64,000 nucleotides of DNA from Knoxdaviesia capensis (lineage: Eukaryota; Ascomycota; Sordariomycetes; Microascales; Gondwanamycetaceae). Both the position numbers and the translations under genes were made by a program. Shown in pieces: positions 1-11,413 of this stretch. Numbering within the stretch: the stretch's first letter is position 1; each line of letters starts with the position of its first letter. The stretch spans positions 1,607,565-1,671,564 of the forward strand of contig LNGK01000006.1 in NCBI GenBank assembly GCA_001510575.1, written 5' to 3'. Below the pieces are notes generated by a model. That model saw only the letters and a list, made by a program, of their open reading frames with translations. It was not told the DNA's origin and did no database searches.

Positions 1-423
1 TGCTTCCTCTGGCGAGCATCACTACTAGCCTCGCTGCCTCCGCCTCCCTCCGCCGACACCACCCACCTTACCCGCTCGGCCACCATCGCCTCTCCCATCC
101 GCTCGACCTTCTCCTCTCCCAACGACTCGCCCGCAATATCCTCGTCCTCGCTCTCCGCCGTGTCAATCGACGCCGCCACCGACTTCATCCGCTTCAAGGC
201 CTTCCCCTACAGCGGCGAGAACGACTACTGTATCAACTGTGAGGCCGGCTTCATCAGTCTCGGCGCCGGCAGCGGCCACTACGGACTGTGGCTGGACAAC
301 AACCTCGACAAGGGCCACAGCTCAACCTGTGCCACTTTCGGCAACGAGCCGTTGAGTGACGAGGGCGAGAAGTTCGATATCATCGGTGTTGAGTTATGGG
401 TAGTTGGGCAGTCCTTGTGCTAA
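1..423 (+). CDS. OXR1: OXR1-like TLDc-domain protein (3' end only)
   Basis: The reading frame is open from base 1 to the stop at 421-423 and enters from upstream, so only the C-terminal 140 residues are visible. The start near base 160 suggested by the longest open frame is an internal GTG, not a real start. The visible part begins with CFLWRA, continues through a Ser/Thr/Pro-rich insert of about 45 residues (roughly residues 7-50), then gives the end of a TLDc domain: FKAFPYSGENDYCI, SLGAGSGHYGLWLD, then CATFGNEPLS, ending in VELWVVG. That order and the GxGxYGLWLD block are typical of the end of Oxr1. Oxr1 proteins protect against oxidative damage and in yeast bind and disassemble the vacuolar V-ATPase; that role is family knowledge. 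The Ser/Pro-rich insert inside the TLDc domain is a feature of filamentous fungal versions. Rtc5 is the other fungal TLDc protein, but its ending differs. Confidence 0.85.
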   Translation, partial: CFLWRASLLASLPPPPSADTTHLTRSATIASPIRSTFSSPNDSPAISSSSLSAVSIDAATDFIRFKAFPYSGENDYCINCEAGFISLGAGSGHYGLWLDNNLDKGHSSTCATFGNEPLSDEGEKFDIIGVELWVVGQSLC

Positions 424-1549
424 CCACCGACTGGCTTTCCCCTTGTTTTCTCACTCGCTTGTTTCCTTGACGGGTCCTTCCTATTTCTCTTTGTTTTTTT
501 CTTACCTTTCTATACCAGTGACGAAGAATCACACCACCCCGCCCGCTCCTCGGTCGGTCACGGATGAGGGATGAACAAAATGGCACATAACATTTATATA
601 TCCCCTAACAAAAAAAGGGCTTGTTAGGACGGATGTCCGAGAACGGGGTTTTGTTTTTTTTTTCTTGTTGAAACCTTTTCTCTCATGTCCCCTCCCGTCA
701 ACTTTGTGTCTATCCTCTCCGCTCTTACGGGGGTCGACTTAGGTAGTTCTCTATGTATCTCTCTTCCGCCAAGACGATTCAAGTCTTACTGGTGTTGAAT
801 AAGAAGAGTTCAGAAGAGTTAGGCGTCTATTACGTTTTTGATGATCATCATACTATATAACTTCTCCCCGAAACAATTTCCTCGTATATATGTATACATA
901 CTCTTCCTCGTCATTCATGCCCGAAGCAGCCCGAAGCCCTCCAACACAGATCCTCTCCACTCCACTCTTCACAACAGACAACCATTGATTTGACGTTCAC
1001 ATGTCCTCTGAGCGTGAATACAGTATAAAAATCGCATGCCATGTATATATATACGCTCAGGAGCCCTTTCCCCGGTACACGAACGAGCAAGAGAGAAAAA
1101 AGAAAGATAGCACACCACATGAGATCTGAACAAACACAACAAAAAAGAGAAGAACAGAAGAGCATGCGGAGGATGGTTTATTGAACGAGGTAGGTAGTCA
1201 TCATCGTCGTTCCAAAGACATGGGGCATTTTTGAGGGGCTTCATTTTTTTATGTCCTTCTCCCTCTTTCCAAAGCACATAACAAGAGAGAGAAAGAGAAG
1301 GGGAAAGACTTTGGTATTTTTGAGACCACACGTTGGTCTCGGATTCGCAGGATGTTTTGAGAGTGGGAAAATACTGCTAAGAACTTTGATGGAGGGGAAA
1401 ACAAGAGCAAACAGGAGAGGGAGTTTGGCGGAGAAACACAAAACAAAATAAAACACGATATCATTCCTTCTCTTCCTCTAATATCACCGGCTAAGACCCA
1501 AAAGCACGATCGAGCCAAGTCTGTCTGTGTGTGGAGGAGACCCAGGGTT
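424..1549. other. Convergent 3' intergenic region
   Basis: This 1.1-kb stretch lies between the stop of the OXR1-like gene and the stop of the MAP kinase gene, which point towards each other. It probably holds both 3' UTRs. It contains T-rich and A-rich runs and no open frame with recognisable protein features. I see no RNA gene. Confidence 0.6.
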
Positions 1550-3200
1550 CTACCGCATGATCTCCTGGTAGATGAGCTGCTTTAGTTGCTCTTTGCTCAG
1601 GTTGTCCTTGTGCTTGTCGAAATCGAAGAACTCCTCGGGAATCGGAGGAGCGGTCGGCTCATCATCGGGATCATGGTACGGCTCCAAATACGGGTGCTTG
1701 AGGGCCTCCTCAACGGTGATACGCTTCACCGGGTTGAAGGCCAGCAGCTTCTCCAGGAGGTCCAGGGCCAGATCGGAGGTCTTAGGGAACAACGTGCGGA
1801 ATGGCACCTTCTTCTTGAAGGGGAGAGAGCGGATGTATTCCCGGGCACGGCGGGACTTGATACCGTAGTAGTCCTCCATGGTGGGAGTACCGAGGACGTC
1901 CAGGATCAGGGTGAGCTGGTGGTGGTCTAGATTGTTTAGGCAAACGGCATGTTAGACAAGCTCATCTCCGGGATTCCATCTGTAAGAGCATCAAGCTCTC
2001 CCCCTCCCGCCCTCTCAAACTACTGGCAGACGCCAGGTCGGAAGATTGGGCCGCATTCATCTGTTGTCAAATACAAGCCCGACCAGAGGCCCATATAATG
2101 GCCATCTGAAGCGCGCGGGCAGGAAAATAGAGGAGACAGGAAAAAAAATATCTATGATTGGGAGAGGTGGAAAACTTACAATCCTTTCCAGGGAACAGCG
2201 GCTTGCCACTCAGCATTTCAGCGAGAATGCAGCCGACCGACCACACATCAATGGCCTTGGTGTACTCCTTGAAGGTGAGCATGATTTCCGGGGCGCGGTA
2301 CCATCGCGTGGCGACGTATTCGGTCATGAAGCCCGAGTTATCCTCCTGGGAAGCAGCGGATCTGGCGAGGCCAAAGTCGCAGACCTTGAGGTCGCAGTTC
2401 GCGTTCAGGAGAAGGTTGGAGGGTTTCAGATCTCGGTGGAGGACGTTTGCGGAGTGCATGGCCTTGAGGGCACGCAGAGTCTGGTAGATGAAGTATTGGC
2501 AGTGGTCGTCGGAGAGGTCTTGTGTTCGGATGACACGGTGCATGTCGGTCTCCATCAGCTCCTAGAGTGGAAGGGCAAGATTTCAGGGGTTAGTGTCTGT
2601 AGAATTTTATACGTTTTGCCGAGATCAAGAAGCCAGAAACGGCGGCCAACTGGATAAGCCGGAAAAGTACTAACCTGGATCAGGTACACCTCGTTGAACG
2701 ACTCGTAGCTCCGCGGCTTCTGGATATCCAAAATGGAGATGATGTTCTCATGGTTGAAGTAACGCAGCAGCTTCATTTCTCTCAAGGTTCGCAGGCAGAA
2801 CATGGAGTGATCGAAAGGCGTGATCTTCTTGATGGCCACCTTTTGGCCGGAAGGCTTGTGAATAGCAGAGCTGGAGGGGAAGAGAGGATCCAGAGTCAGT
2901 TTAAATGCGACGCTAGAGCTTGGAATTGGCCTTTTCAAGTCCTGCATCAAGGGCGGGGTTTGAAGACGGTGTAGCTGTGAGGCTTGTGGAGATGGGAGCT
3001 TCTCGCCAGACTTCTCCTCTTGCCAATTCGCCCACAGCTGCACACACAAACGTCCCCAAATTCGGGAATACAGCCGGGAAAATTACATACCAGACAACTC
3101 CATAAGCTCCTTCTCCAACGACATCCTGAATGTCATACTGCTCGCTGACATTGAAGGAGATCTTGCGAGATCCCGCAGGATTGGGCGCTGCCCGAGACAT
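1550..3200 (-). CDS. FUS3: Fus3/Kss1-type MAP kinase (MpkB/Pmk1 orthologue)
   Basis: Four exons (3091-3200, 2675-2870, 2180-2561, 1550-1926) encode 354 residues, the usual size. The introns start GTATGT, GTTAGT and GTAAGT and all join in frame. The protein shows the glycine loop GEGAYG (29-34), catalytic Lys in VAIKK (K51), HRDLKPSN (D146), DFG (D164-G166), and the TEY activation motif (182-184), so it is an ERK-type kinase. The C-terminus ends with an acidic common-docking region around HDPDDEP. In filamentous ascomycetes this kinase acts at the end of the Ste11-Ste7 cascade, enters the nucleus, and acts on Ste12-type factors to control cell fusion, mating, conidiation and, in pathogens, infection structures. 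Those roles are family knowledge. The start is the first ATG in frame with the conserved KISFNVSEQYDIQDVVGEG block. Upstream lies more than 5 kb without a gene, with long purine-rich tracts on the plus strand. Confidence 0.97.
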
Positions 3201-4930
3201 AGTATGTAAAAGGGAGGGGGAAGAGAGAAAGAAGAGGGAAAAGATGACGGGATCAAGATCGACGAGAATCACCGTTAAGTCGAAAACAAATAACGATTTT
3301 GTTGCCAGAACCGTGAACAGTCAACTGTCCACACAAGAAGAGAAGCAAAAGAAACACACGATGATGATGATGATTGATTGACGCGAAAACACACGAGGGA
3401 GAGGAAGGAAAAAGAAAAAACAGAAGTTGAAACGAAGAAGTGGGAATAATATTTAGGAGGTGTGGGAAAGAAGAAGAAGATGTGTCTGTAGCGGAGGAAA
3501 GGTAGGGGAGTGAGAGAGAGGAAGGAGAAAAGAGGAGGGAAGAAGAGGGAAGAGGCGGGGTTATGTGCGGTGATTCAAGATATAAAATATACCAGGTAAT
3601 TAAGATCACAGGATAGTGGATTGGGGGGGGGTTCGTTTGAGTTTAGTAGTACTTTGTAGCGTCGTAGTTGTAGAGAGTATTGGTGAAGCTCAGGTCGTTT
3701 TAGGGAGGGGGTCTCGGTGTTTCTGGGGGGGGTGTGTCGAAGGCCCGAGAGTTCGTTGCTCTCTCCTATTTGCTGTTCGGGGCCTATAGGGCCTGTTTAG
3801 CACTAGGAGGTCCCTCAGAGTAGCATATAGCCACTATAAGACTTGCATCGATAGATTCTGTGATGCTCCGATATAGGTCGTGCTACCCAATTGACCCCTT
3901 TTCTCTGTTCCAGATAGCTATAGCTAGGCTGTCCACACTTTACAGGTGAAGTATACAAAGTCACTTAATCCGACCTGGAACAGGCTAGGCGGGGGTGAAG
4001 AGCTGGTTGAAACTCTCTCTCATTCTGTCTGTTTTCTCCCACCCCCCCTCAGGCCCTGGTCCCTTGTTTTCTGCTTTGACTTGTACCTTAACCAGCACAT
4101 TATAGTGTGGCCAATACTTCTAAGCTATTTCTTAGACAGCTAACTCCGTACTAAAATGTCTTAGGGGCAGGTACCAATGAAGAAAAAGCTTAAGACCCTA
4201 AAACGGGTGTGATGTTATAAATATAGAAGGGGGGATAGAGCTAACAAGTACGGCCTCCCTATGTGCATATATCACGTTGCTTATACTATACACTGCATCT
4301 TGATGATGCTCTCTCTTTCTTGCGATTTGCTTCTCAGTTGACGATCTTGATATCTTCACATAAGACTGTAGCCACACTATCACCTCTCTCTCTCCATTTT
4401 TTGCCCTTGAAGATACACTGGCCGGTCCCTCTCCGTCCTAGTTTCATCGCTTCTCCGGTACCCAGTCAACAACACGCACTGGAGCCATTACCAGACCACA
4501 AGTATCAGCCAGCACAGATCCCCGAGTCTAGGCCCATGTCGATGTTACAAGCAAAACCACACCCACCAAATACGGGAATGTGAGAGGCTCCAGCCACCTG
4601 AATCGGCACATTGGGTGGGTCTCTCTCTCTCGCTCACTTACGATGTACAATTGATATATGACACAGACGTGGCGGCGGTGATGCCGTTGATGATTTTTCG
4701 ATGCTCCCGGATCGTGCTGCACAGCATCCCGTGATATGTAGTGGTTGCAGCTTCCAGACTGAACTTCCCGTTGTGCACAAGAGAAGATGATCAAGTGTAG
4801 CGTCCCGGCCAGATCAGATGTGTGTATACAGTACACTCAACTCTGTGGGGCCGTTTGCCCTATTCTTCCTGACACCCACCTGTGATTCACCTGCAGCTTC
4901 CCAGTGTCACTCGTCGTTTTCTGAGAACTA

Positions 4931-4932
<2 letters not shown>

Positions 4933-4963
<31 letters not shown>
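4933..4963. repeat. (GA)n microsatellite
   Basis: An uninterrupted GA dinucleotide run of about 31 bases in the long interval upstream of the MAP kinase. It is one of several microsatellites in the gene-free stretches. Confidence 0.9.
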
Positions 4964-4965
<2 letters not shown>

Positions 4966-6458
4966 TCACAATCGACCAGATGAACAGTACGGTTCGTGTT
5001 CAAGTAAACAGGCAACTCATACTGTACACTCACACATAGACACACGGCGTAGGGAGCCCACGACTATACTTCCCCCCCTCCCCTGTGAACGCCGCGCGCT
5101 GTTTGAGGTCCTGGCCGTCTGAACTACCTCCCGACGCATTTTCTCCAGAAATCAATCCTACGCGAGTGACGATCCCCGTAGCCGGTGAGGGAAGATAGAT
5201 GCGCATACGCCGTCTATCCTGCAGGGAGCCCCAGATCCGAGAAACGACATTCGACGGAAGGTATTCATTCCCCTTCTCCTGGACCTTCCATTGCAAACGA
5301 GTTTCTCAGGGACGGAGAAAAAAAATGCTTCTAGAAAACTGAATATCCCGTCTCTGACGGGTGACTTACCCGCGTTAGGGGGGGGTTGGAAGGGATGGGA
5401 ATGGATCGAGCCGAGAGCCCCTTGGAACGAGACTTCAGACGACGTCTTGCGTACATAGGTGCTCATGTATTTATGGGTACCACTACTCTACACATAAGCC
5501 AGTAGAGAGTATAGCACTCAGAGCTTTGGCGGAAGACAAGAGAGATAAGCCCCCAAGAAAACGCCACTGGTCGCGCCGTCTTCTGTGTCAAATTGTCACT
5601 TGCCTCTCTCTCTCTCTCAGCCTTGTGCTGTTCCCTTTCCTTAAACCTATTTCTCTTGTTGTTTTAGCTCCCTTCTCCAGTGAAGATCACAAGGTTTCCA
5701 CGGGAGAGAGAAAGAGAGAGTGGCTACAGAGTACGAGCCCGTTTATAATGTCGAGACTGTCCCGCAGGTGTCCGTCGGCACATGCATGTCGGCACTCTAA
5801 GTCAGGACAGTATGCACTTAAACCCCGTTTAGACTCAACAAAAGACAAGCGCTTGAAAGCAACATACCGGCACTCTCTGTATACAGTGAGGCCAGACACA
5901 AATATCACACTGCCGACCCAACCAACCAGCCGCCTGCAAGGAACAGACCTACCTACCTACCTGGCATGGGCGGCGGGCCGGTGGAGGGACGCAGCATGAT
6001 GTCGCAGGTTGTGGAACTTGGGGTAACGCGGACTGGGGACTTGCCGACAGCCAGGACCAAAAACACCGACCAATGGTGGTGGTCAGTGGGTTATTCACGG
6101 CTTCTCTTGGTACGCGGCACAAGCTACAGGATCTCCACGCGTCTCTTGAGGAAGTTCACATTCACGGTTGGCTGCATGTTGTGGCTGTTCATATGTCAGG
6201 CATGGACAAACGGTGTGATTGCTTCATCTGTGGTCGGCCGCCTGCCGTCTGAAGCATCACGTCTATCTGCTCTGGAACAAGCGAACCAACACCTAGGCGC
6301 CGTCAACAGTCGTACAGGTGTCAGCACACAGCCAGTGAGGTTCTTACCAGCGAGGGTTTCACATAGCCCTTGAAAACCTTAAAATTTCGTCGACAAATGA
6401 GTGTGCCTCTTTTCGAAACACACACTCGATCGTGCTGAGGTTGAGTCATAGCAGAGAC

Positions 6459-6476
6459 CAACCCTAACCCTACAAA
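6459..6476. repeat. Short telomere-like CCCTAA motif
   Basis: Two tandem units, read as CCCTAACCCTA on the plus strand, matching the fungal telomere repeat TTAGGG on the other strand. Two units do not make an interstitial telomere tract; it may be a Tbf1-type telobox or chance. Confidence 0.5.
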
Positions 6477-8499
6477 TCCACCACCATCACATCCAAGGTG
6501 CATGAACAAAACTCTATCACAATCCCAACGTCTTGTCACCCCTCTTCAAAGACACCGCCAAGAGCCCACACCACCAGCCTCGCCATCTACTCTCCAACAT
6601 CCAAGCCGTACCAATCGGACATCGGAGCTCGCTCCATCCACTCCTGCGATTGGGGGTGGGTGACCACCGGTCATCACTCGACAGACGACACTCTACTGTA
6701 CATACGACACCCGCCTCACGTTCCGTGCCTGCGTCTCTCTTCCCAACAAGATAAGGAACACTGACGAAAAAAGAAAAAGGTTTCATGGGCCACCGAACTC
6801 CGACATGAGACGAAAAGGCACAGAGAAAGAAAAAACTATTAGGCCCGTCTTTTTCTTTCTTCCTTTTTTTCTTCCTTTTTTTCTTTTCTTTTCACGTCAC
6901 GCACTACTTCCGCGCACCTTGTCACAAATATCCCGAGCGAGGCCGGCGGCTAAGCCTGCACGCGATTGGCCGCGCAAAGCTGCAACGCTGGATGTCTCTG
7001 ACGCTAGAAACGCAAATTGAAGACGCACATCTGTATCTCGACACAGGGCTGGCACATGTCTCTTTTTCTTGTTGGACCAGACTCCGTTATCGATGGCGAT
7101 TATGCACACCCACCAGCTAGGCTGGCTATAAATATCCTTTTTCAGTAGCGTGCAATCGCATGTTGCTCCCACAATCGGTGGGTGCTGCCCTCTCTCTCTC
7201 GTCCTCTCATCGTCCTCATCTGCAGCGTGTCAAACCAATCCTTGCCTCGTCCGGTCCATGTTTCATCGACTCTCTTCCCATGGACTGTAGCACCGACGAG
7301 TACTGCTATGCCTACACCAAATCAACACGCATACTGTACACTCGCCCCCGGTCCGTTTCATCGTTTCGCATTTCACTCTCCACACACCCTCTTGCTTAAA
7401 ACAGACTGCACACATCGCGTGTGAGTCGTGGGTCTCCGGCGCGGCCACATTGCCTTCCGCGCATGACACCTGTCCACTGAGGTGCAATGTTGTATGTAAG
7501 TAAGTGAAGAAGCTCGCGGTACAGAGCAAAGATAACACCATGAACGAAGGGAAAACAGCCGCTCGTCTATTTTAAAAGAAGCAAGGCAAATGACACCCGT
7601 ACTGCCTTCAAATGTAAAACAGCATCGCGAATCCTTCCTCACCATCACCAGCACCACACATCCATCGAACCAACCCAACCGGACATTGCCTGGCAACTCG
7701 CGCAACGTTGAATTTTGCCGCTCAACTAATTCCCACCCCGTTTCCAACACACACAAAGAGAAAACATGATGCTCTGTGTAATCTTCCGCCCGAAACTCTC
7801 CCTGGAATCTATAAACAGCAACACACCAGAGCTGTCGTTTTGGATAGAGGGAGAGGGAGGAGGGGGAAGGGTATAGCTGGGCTGGTTCCTGGCTATGAAG
7901 ATCTGGCCCGCGCGTGAGAGGCCTCTCGGAAGACAGTTCAGGAAAAAGAAAGGAAGACTCAAGGAACTCGCTGTTATCTGTTCAGAGCCATCACTATATC
8001 AACTCAAGTGAGTGTACACGAAAGGCAAATCCACACTTCTCCGTTTCTTCGCTGGACAGATCACAAACCAGAAGACCGCGATAGTCACATCGTTGAACGA
8101 CAAGAAAAAGAAAGGAGAACAAGAAAATTTTGAGGGTGTTTAAGATCCTAGGTACAAAAATGAAATAGATGTAACGAAAAACCTCTGTCATAAACCTCCC
8201 TCTCCAGCATGGATAACAAAAAAAGACAGTCACAGGAAAACGGCAAACAGGAAGAAGCAAAACGAAACGACAAGATAGATATACTGAAATCACTTGAATT
8301 CACCGTGGCTGGTTCTAAAGACACCCTCCTCACTTTTCATTTCCCTTCCTATACGGACGAGAAAACAACAAAAAGATCTTTGGCTCCTAGCTGAGGCAAA
8401 TAATTTACTGGACAACCTAAGCAGGCAGACAAGAAGCGAAAACAAGCAAGAGGAGTTAGCCCGGCCGTTCATTCAACCCAGGAGGAGAACTCGGACGAT

Positions 8500-11413
8500 T
8501 TAGGTACTGACCTTCTCACGGATCATGCCAATCCACTGGGCCGCACTGACGCCCTGGTCCGCCCGATCCTCCACCAACAGCGTCTGCGCCCAGATCTTCA
8601 GGCTCGGCTCGCCGTCCTCGCGCACAATGTACAAGTGCGGCACCGTGATGCTGCCGACGCCCTTGGCTCGGTGGTCGCGGCTCTTCTGGATCACCGCCCG
8701 CACCCGCTCGTTGAAGTCATTGTCCAGCTCGGGGAGCGTGGCCTTGCCGATGCGGAGCTGCGTGCGGTCCTCCACGCCAAACACGTCCATCAGCAGCTGC
8801 GGCACTGCGTCACGGCCCACCCACAGGAACTGCGTCTGGCCGTCGTCGATCAGGTACAGCCCGTACGGCACAATACGCTCCGACGACAGGTTCACCGGCG
8901 GCGGGAGCACGATCTGGCTAGTCTCGGGGTCCGGCACGCCAGCAGAGTCCGGCATATCGTGCAGCGAGTACATCTTGGGGTAGATGTACTGTATTAGCAA
9001 CGGCAGCGGCAGCGTCGACAGCAGGCACAGTGCCGCCGACCGCAGATCCGACGGAATCTGCGCCGACTTGCGCAGACCCACGTGCTTGATCAGCCCCAGG
9101 AACAGCATCGGCAGCGCCCGCAGGTTGGCAGGGAGCTGGAGACCACCACCCATGCTGCCGCCGCTGAGCTCCTTGCGGAAGGTCTGCATTATCTCAATGA
9201 GCTTGCTCTGCAGCGCATCGCGGGCCGCATCCAGACCACTGCTCAGGCTTCGCTCGACAGCCTTGTGGCTGAAATATGTGGCAATGGCGCTCTGGTCGGC
9301 AGACGCGTACACATCGGCCAGGTTGCTCGTAGTGGGGAGTGCCAGGGTGATGACGCGGATACGCCTTTCGCCGTTGCAGGTGGTGTGCAGTACGGCGGCC
9401 TGCAGGCAGATGACGTCCTTGATAATGTTGTCGTCAATGGCAACTTCGACAACGTAGCACTGATCACGGGGGAATGCCGGGAACGCGCATAGGTCGGAGC
9501 TGCGACTAAAGAAGTTTCCGTAGAACATATTCATCCGGACACCAGTCGATGATCGTACACGGAGAACGGCCTCGAGGCCGATTTCTGACGACAGGTGGTC
9601 GCTGAACTCGCTGGCAAACTTGATGGCATCCTCCGGCCGACCGGCGTTCCATCCCGGGTAGAACCAGGTTTGGCCACCAGTGTAGCGGGGAAGGTTGCTG
9701 AGCGACGCCACATCTTGGTACTGAGAAGAAAACAAGAACATGTCAATGGAGACTTGACTCTTAGAACACTCCACGGCAAAGCTCTTGTAAAAGCTGCTTC
9801 CTGTCTGCAACAGGCCAGACTCTTTCGCAGTACCCAGCAACTTCTTGTCCTCGCGGACCTCCAGCTTTCCGGCGCCAATGTTGGGTAGGGACGCCGTCAA
9901 AACCACAATCTTGCCGCCCAGGGCGGAAATCAGCTTATGACCAGCCTTGAGGGCCGATCCCATGCACGATCCGTTGCTCTGGTTGTTCTGGAACATCTGG
10001 GGAAGCTTGGAAAGGAAGCCCTCGATGCTCTGACGGCTGGCCGAGAGGGTAGCTAGTAGGTCGTAGGGGACGGGCATGAATGGATCATCGAGGTCGCTAA
10101 CCACCAGCATGTTCACATCGGCATCCTCGCCATCCTTGGGGATTGAGAAGTAGTGCAGGCCGGAATCGACGGCCATGAAGCCAATGCGAGTGCGGCGATC
10201 GGCGTTGGGTATCCGGTCCAGGCTGTCCAGGATGGTGCGGGCACTGGTGGCCAGGAGACCACAAGAAACGGCGGCATAGCTGACGTCGAACAAGAACAAG
10301 TACACCAGGGGCTGCGGGGGGCGAACCATATACTCCTGCGGGGCGACGAACTCAACAACGGAGTGGTTAAGTTCGGCACGCTCCCAGCGGTCGAGACTCT
10401 GCTGGGCGGCAGCGTCCCAGTCAAAGGCCTGGGGCACGTTGTTGGATAAGCTGCACATGTTGCACTTCCACCGGTGGCCGTGGTCCATGAAGGTGACGAA
10501 CGGGTTGATGTAGGTCCGGCACCGGCGACATCTGGATATACACTGGTCGGTGACCACAGGGATCGAATCATCGCTGTCATGGAGGGATCCGTAGGGCTGA
10601 ATGATGAGAGCAAAGGGAAGCTTGGACTTCTTAAGGAGACTGCCGGTGGTAGGGACAGCGTTGAGGGTTGATCGAGTATAGCGCGGGGGGCAGTTGGCAG
10701 TGGGAGCGGGGGTCACGCTTGTCTATTAGAGGGGGGAAAGGGAAGCAAGGATGCCAGTCAGTAACTTTTTTCTCTCTTCTTCATCCGAGTCAAGTGTGAA
10801 GGGGTAATATCTAGCTAGGTCTTACATTGGGCGGGAGAATGATCGGAGGCGGCGGCAGGTCTAACTCGGCAGCATTGAAGGGTTGAGAGATGAGATCGCT
10901 GGGATATAGCTGGTTGAGAGGCGTGGGGCGGACCTGCTGTTGAGGCAGGCCGCCGGCGGGAGCTGCACCGCCCATCTGCATCTGGGCCATTCCGCTGGTG
11001 ATACCGGCCAGGCCAGGAGCGGGAGCTCCAGCACCGGGGGCCGGGGCGCTGGAATAGTACTGATCGGGAGCTTGGTAGCCGCCAACCCCGGGAGCAGGCT
11101 GGACGACGCCGGGCTGAGCTCCGTACTGGGACGGGTATCCGGCAGACATGGGTTGTGCGTCCGACTGGGGATAGGCGCCATAGGCCGGGACCTGGGCCTG
11201 GGGAGCGCCGTAGGGAGACGGTTGAGCGGCAGGAACCTGGCCGGCACCGGCGACGTTGGTGCCGGTGCCGAAGTCGAAGGCCTCGGTGGCATAGCCGCGC
11301 TTCTTTTTCTTTCCGTGCTCGGCGTGTTGGGCTCCAGGCACCGAACCATCAGGAGCCGGCTGTGAAGGATCGGGTTGGCCGTATTGGCCGTAGCCGTCGA
11401 TGGGAGCTGACAT
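8500..11413 (-). CDS. SEC24: COPII coat subunit Sec24
   Basis: Two exons (10826-11413 and 8500-10722) separated by a 103-nt intron encode 936 residues, close to the usual fungal length. The first 190 residues are a Gln/Pro/Ala/Gly-rich disordered tail, as in other Sec24 proteins. Exon 2 opens with TSVTPAPTANCPPRYTRSTL, the conserved entry to the folded part. A zinc finger follows, with Cys pairs C261/C264 and C283/C286 in CRRC and CNMC. Next come the trunk (beginning PLVYLFLFDVSYAA), beta-sandwich, helical and gelsolin domains; the last carries PYGLYLIDDGQTQFLWVGRDA. Sec24 pairs with Sec23 and selects cargo for ER-to-Golgi vesicles. The start is the first ATG; upstream in-frame codons lack one. 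The last codons, EKVST, sit on a GTCAGT that could be a splice donor, so a short extra C-terminal exon cannot be excluded. Confidence 0.95.

Larger units (their letters stand above)
3201..8499. other. Gene-free interval upstream of the MAP kinase
   Basis: About 5.3 kb with no protein gene I can support. It is 5' to the MAP kinase and 3' to SEC24. It holds a purine-rich tract next to the kinase start (about 3210-3560), a (GA)n run at 4933-4963, a (CT)n run near 5605-5619, a four-unit CCTA run near 5947-5962, a CCCTAACCCTA telomere-like motif at 6459-6476, and several copies of TACTGTA or its complement (4826, 5020, 6694, 7332). Open frames of up to 157 codons occur on both strands, but they overlap one another, contain simple repeats and show no domain. 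Confidence 0.55.

Noticed and set aside
3946..4143. Small open frame in the long upstream region
   Set aside because: Short, random composition, no homology signal; one of many chance frames.
5526..5999. 157-codon open frame upstream of the MAP kinase
   Set aside because: It contains CT-repeat-encoded Leu/Ser runs, no domain, and overlaps frames on the other strand.
6459..6476. Interstitial telomere tract
   Set aside because: Only two CCCTAA units are present, too few to call a fused or healed telomere.
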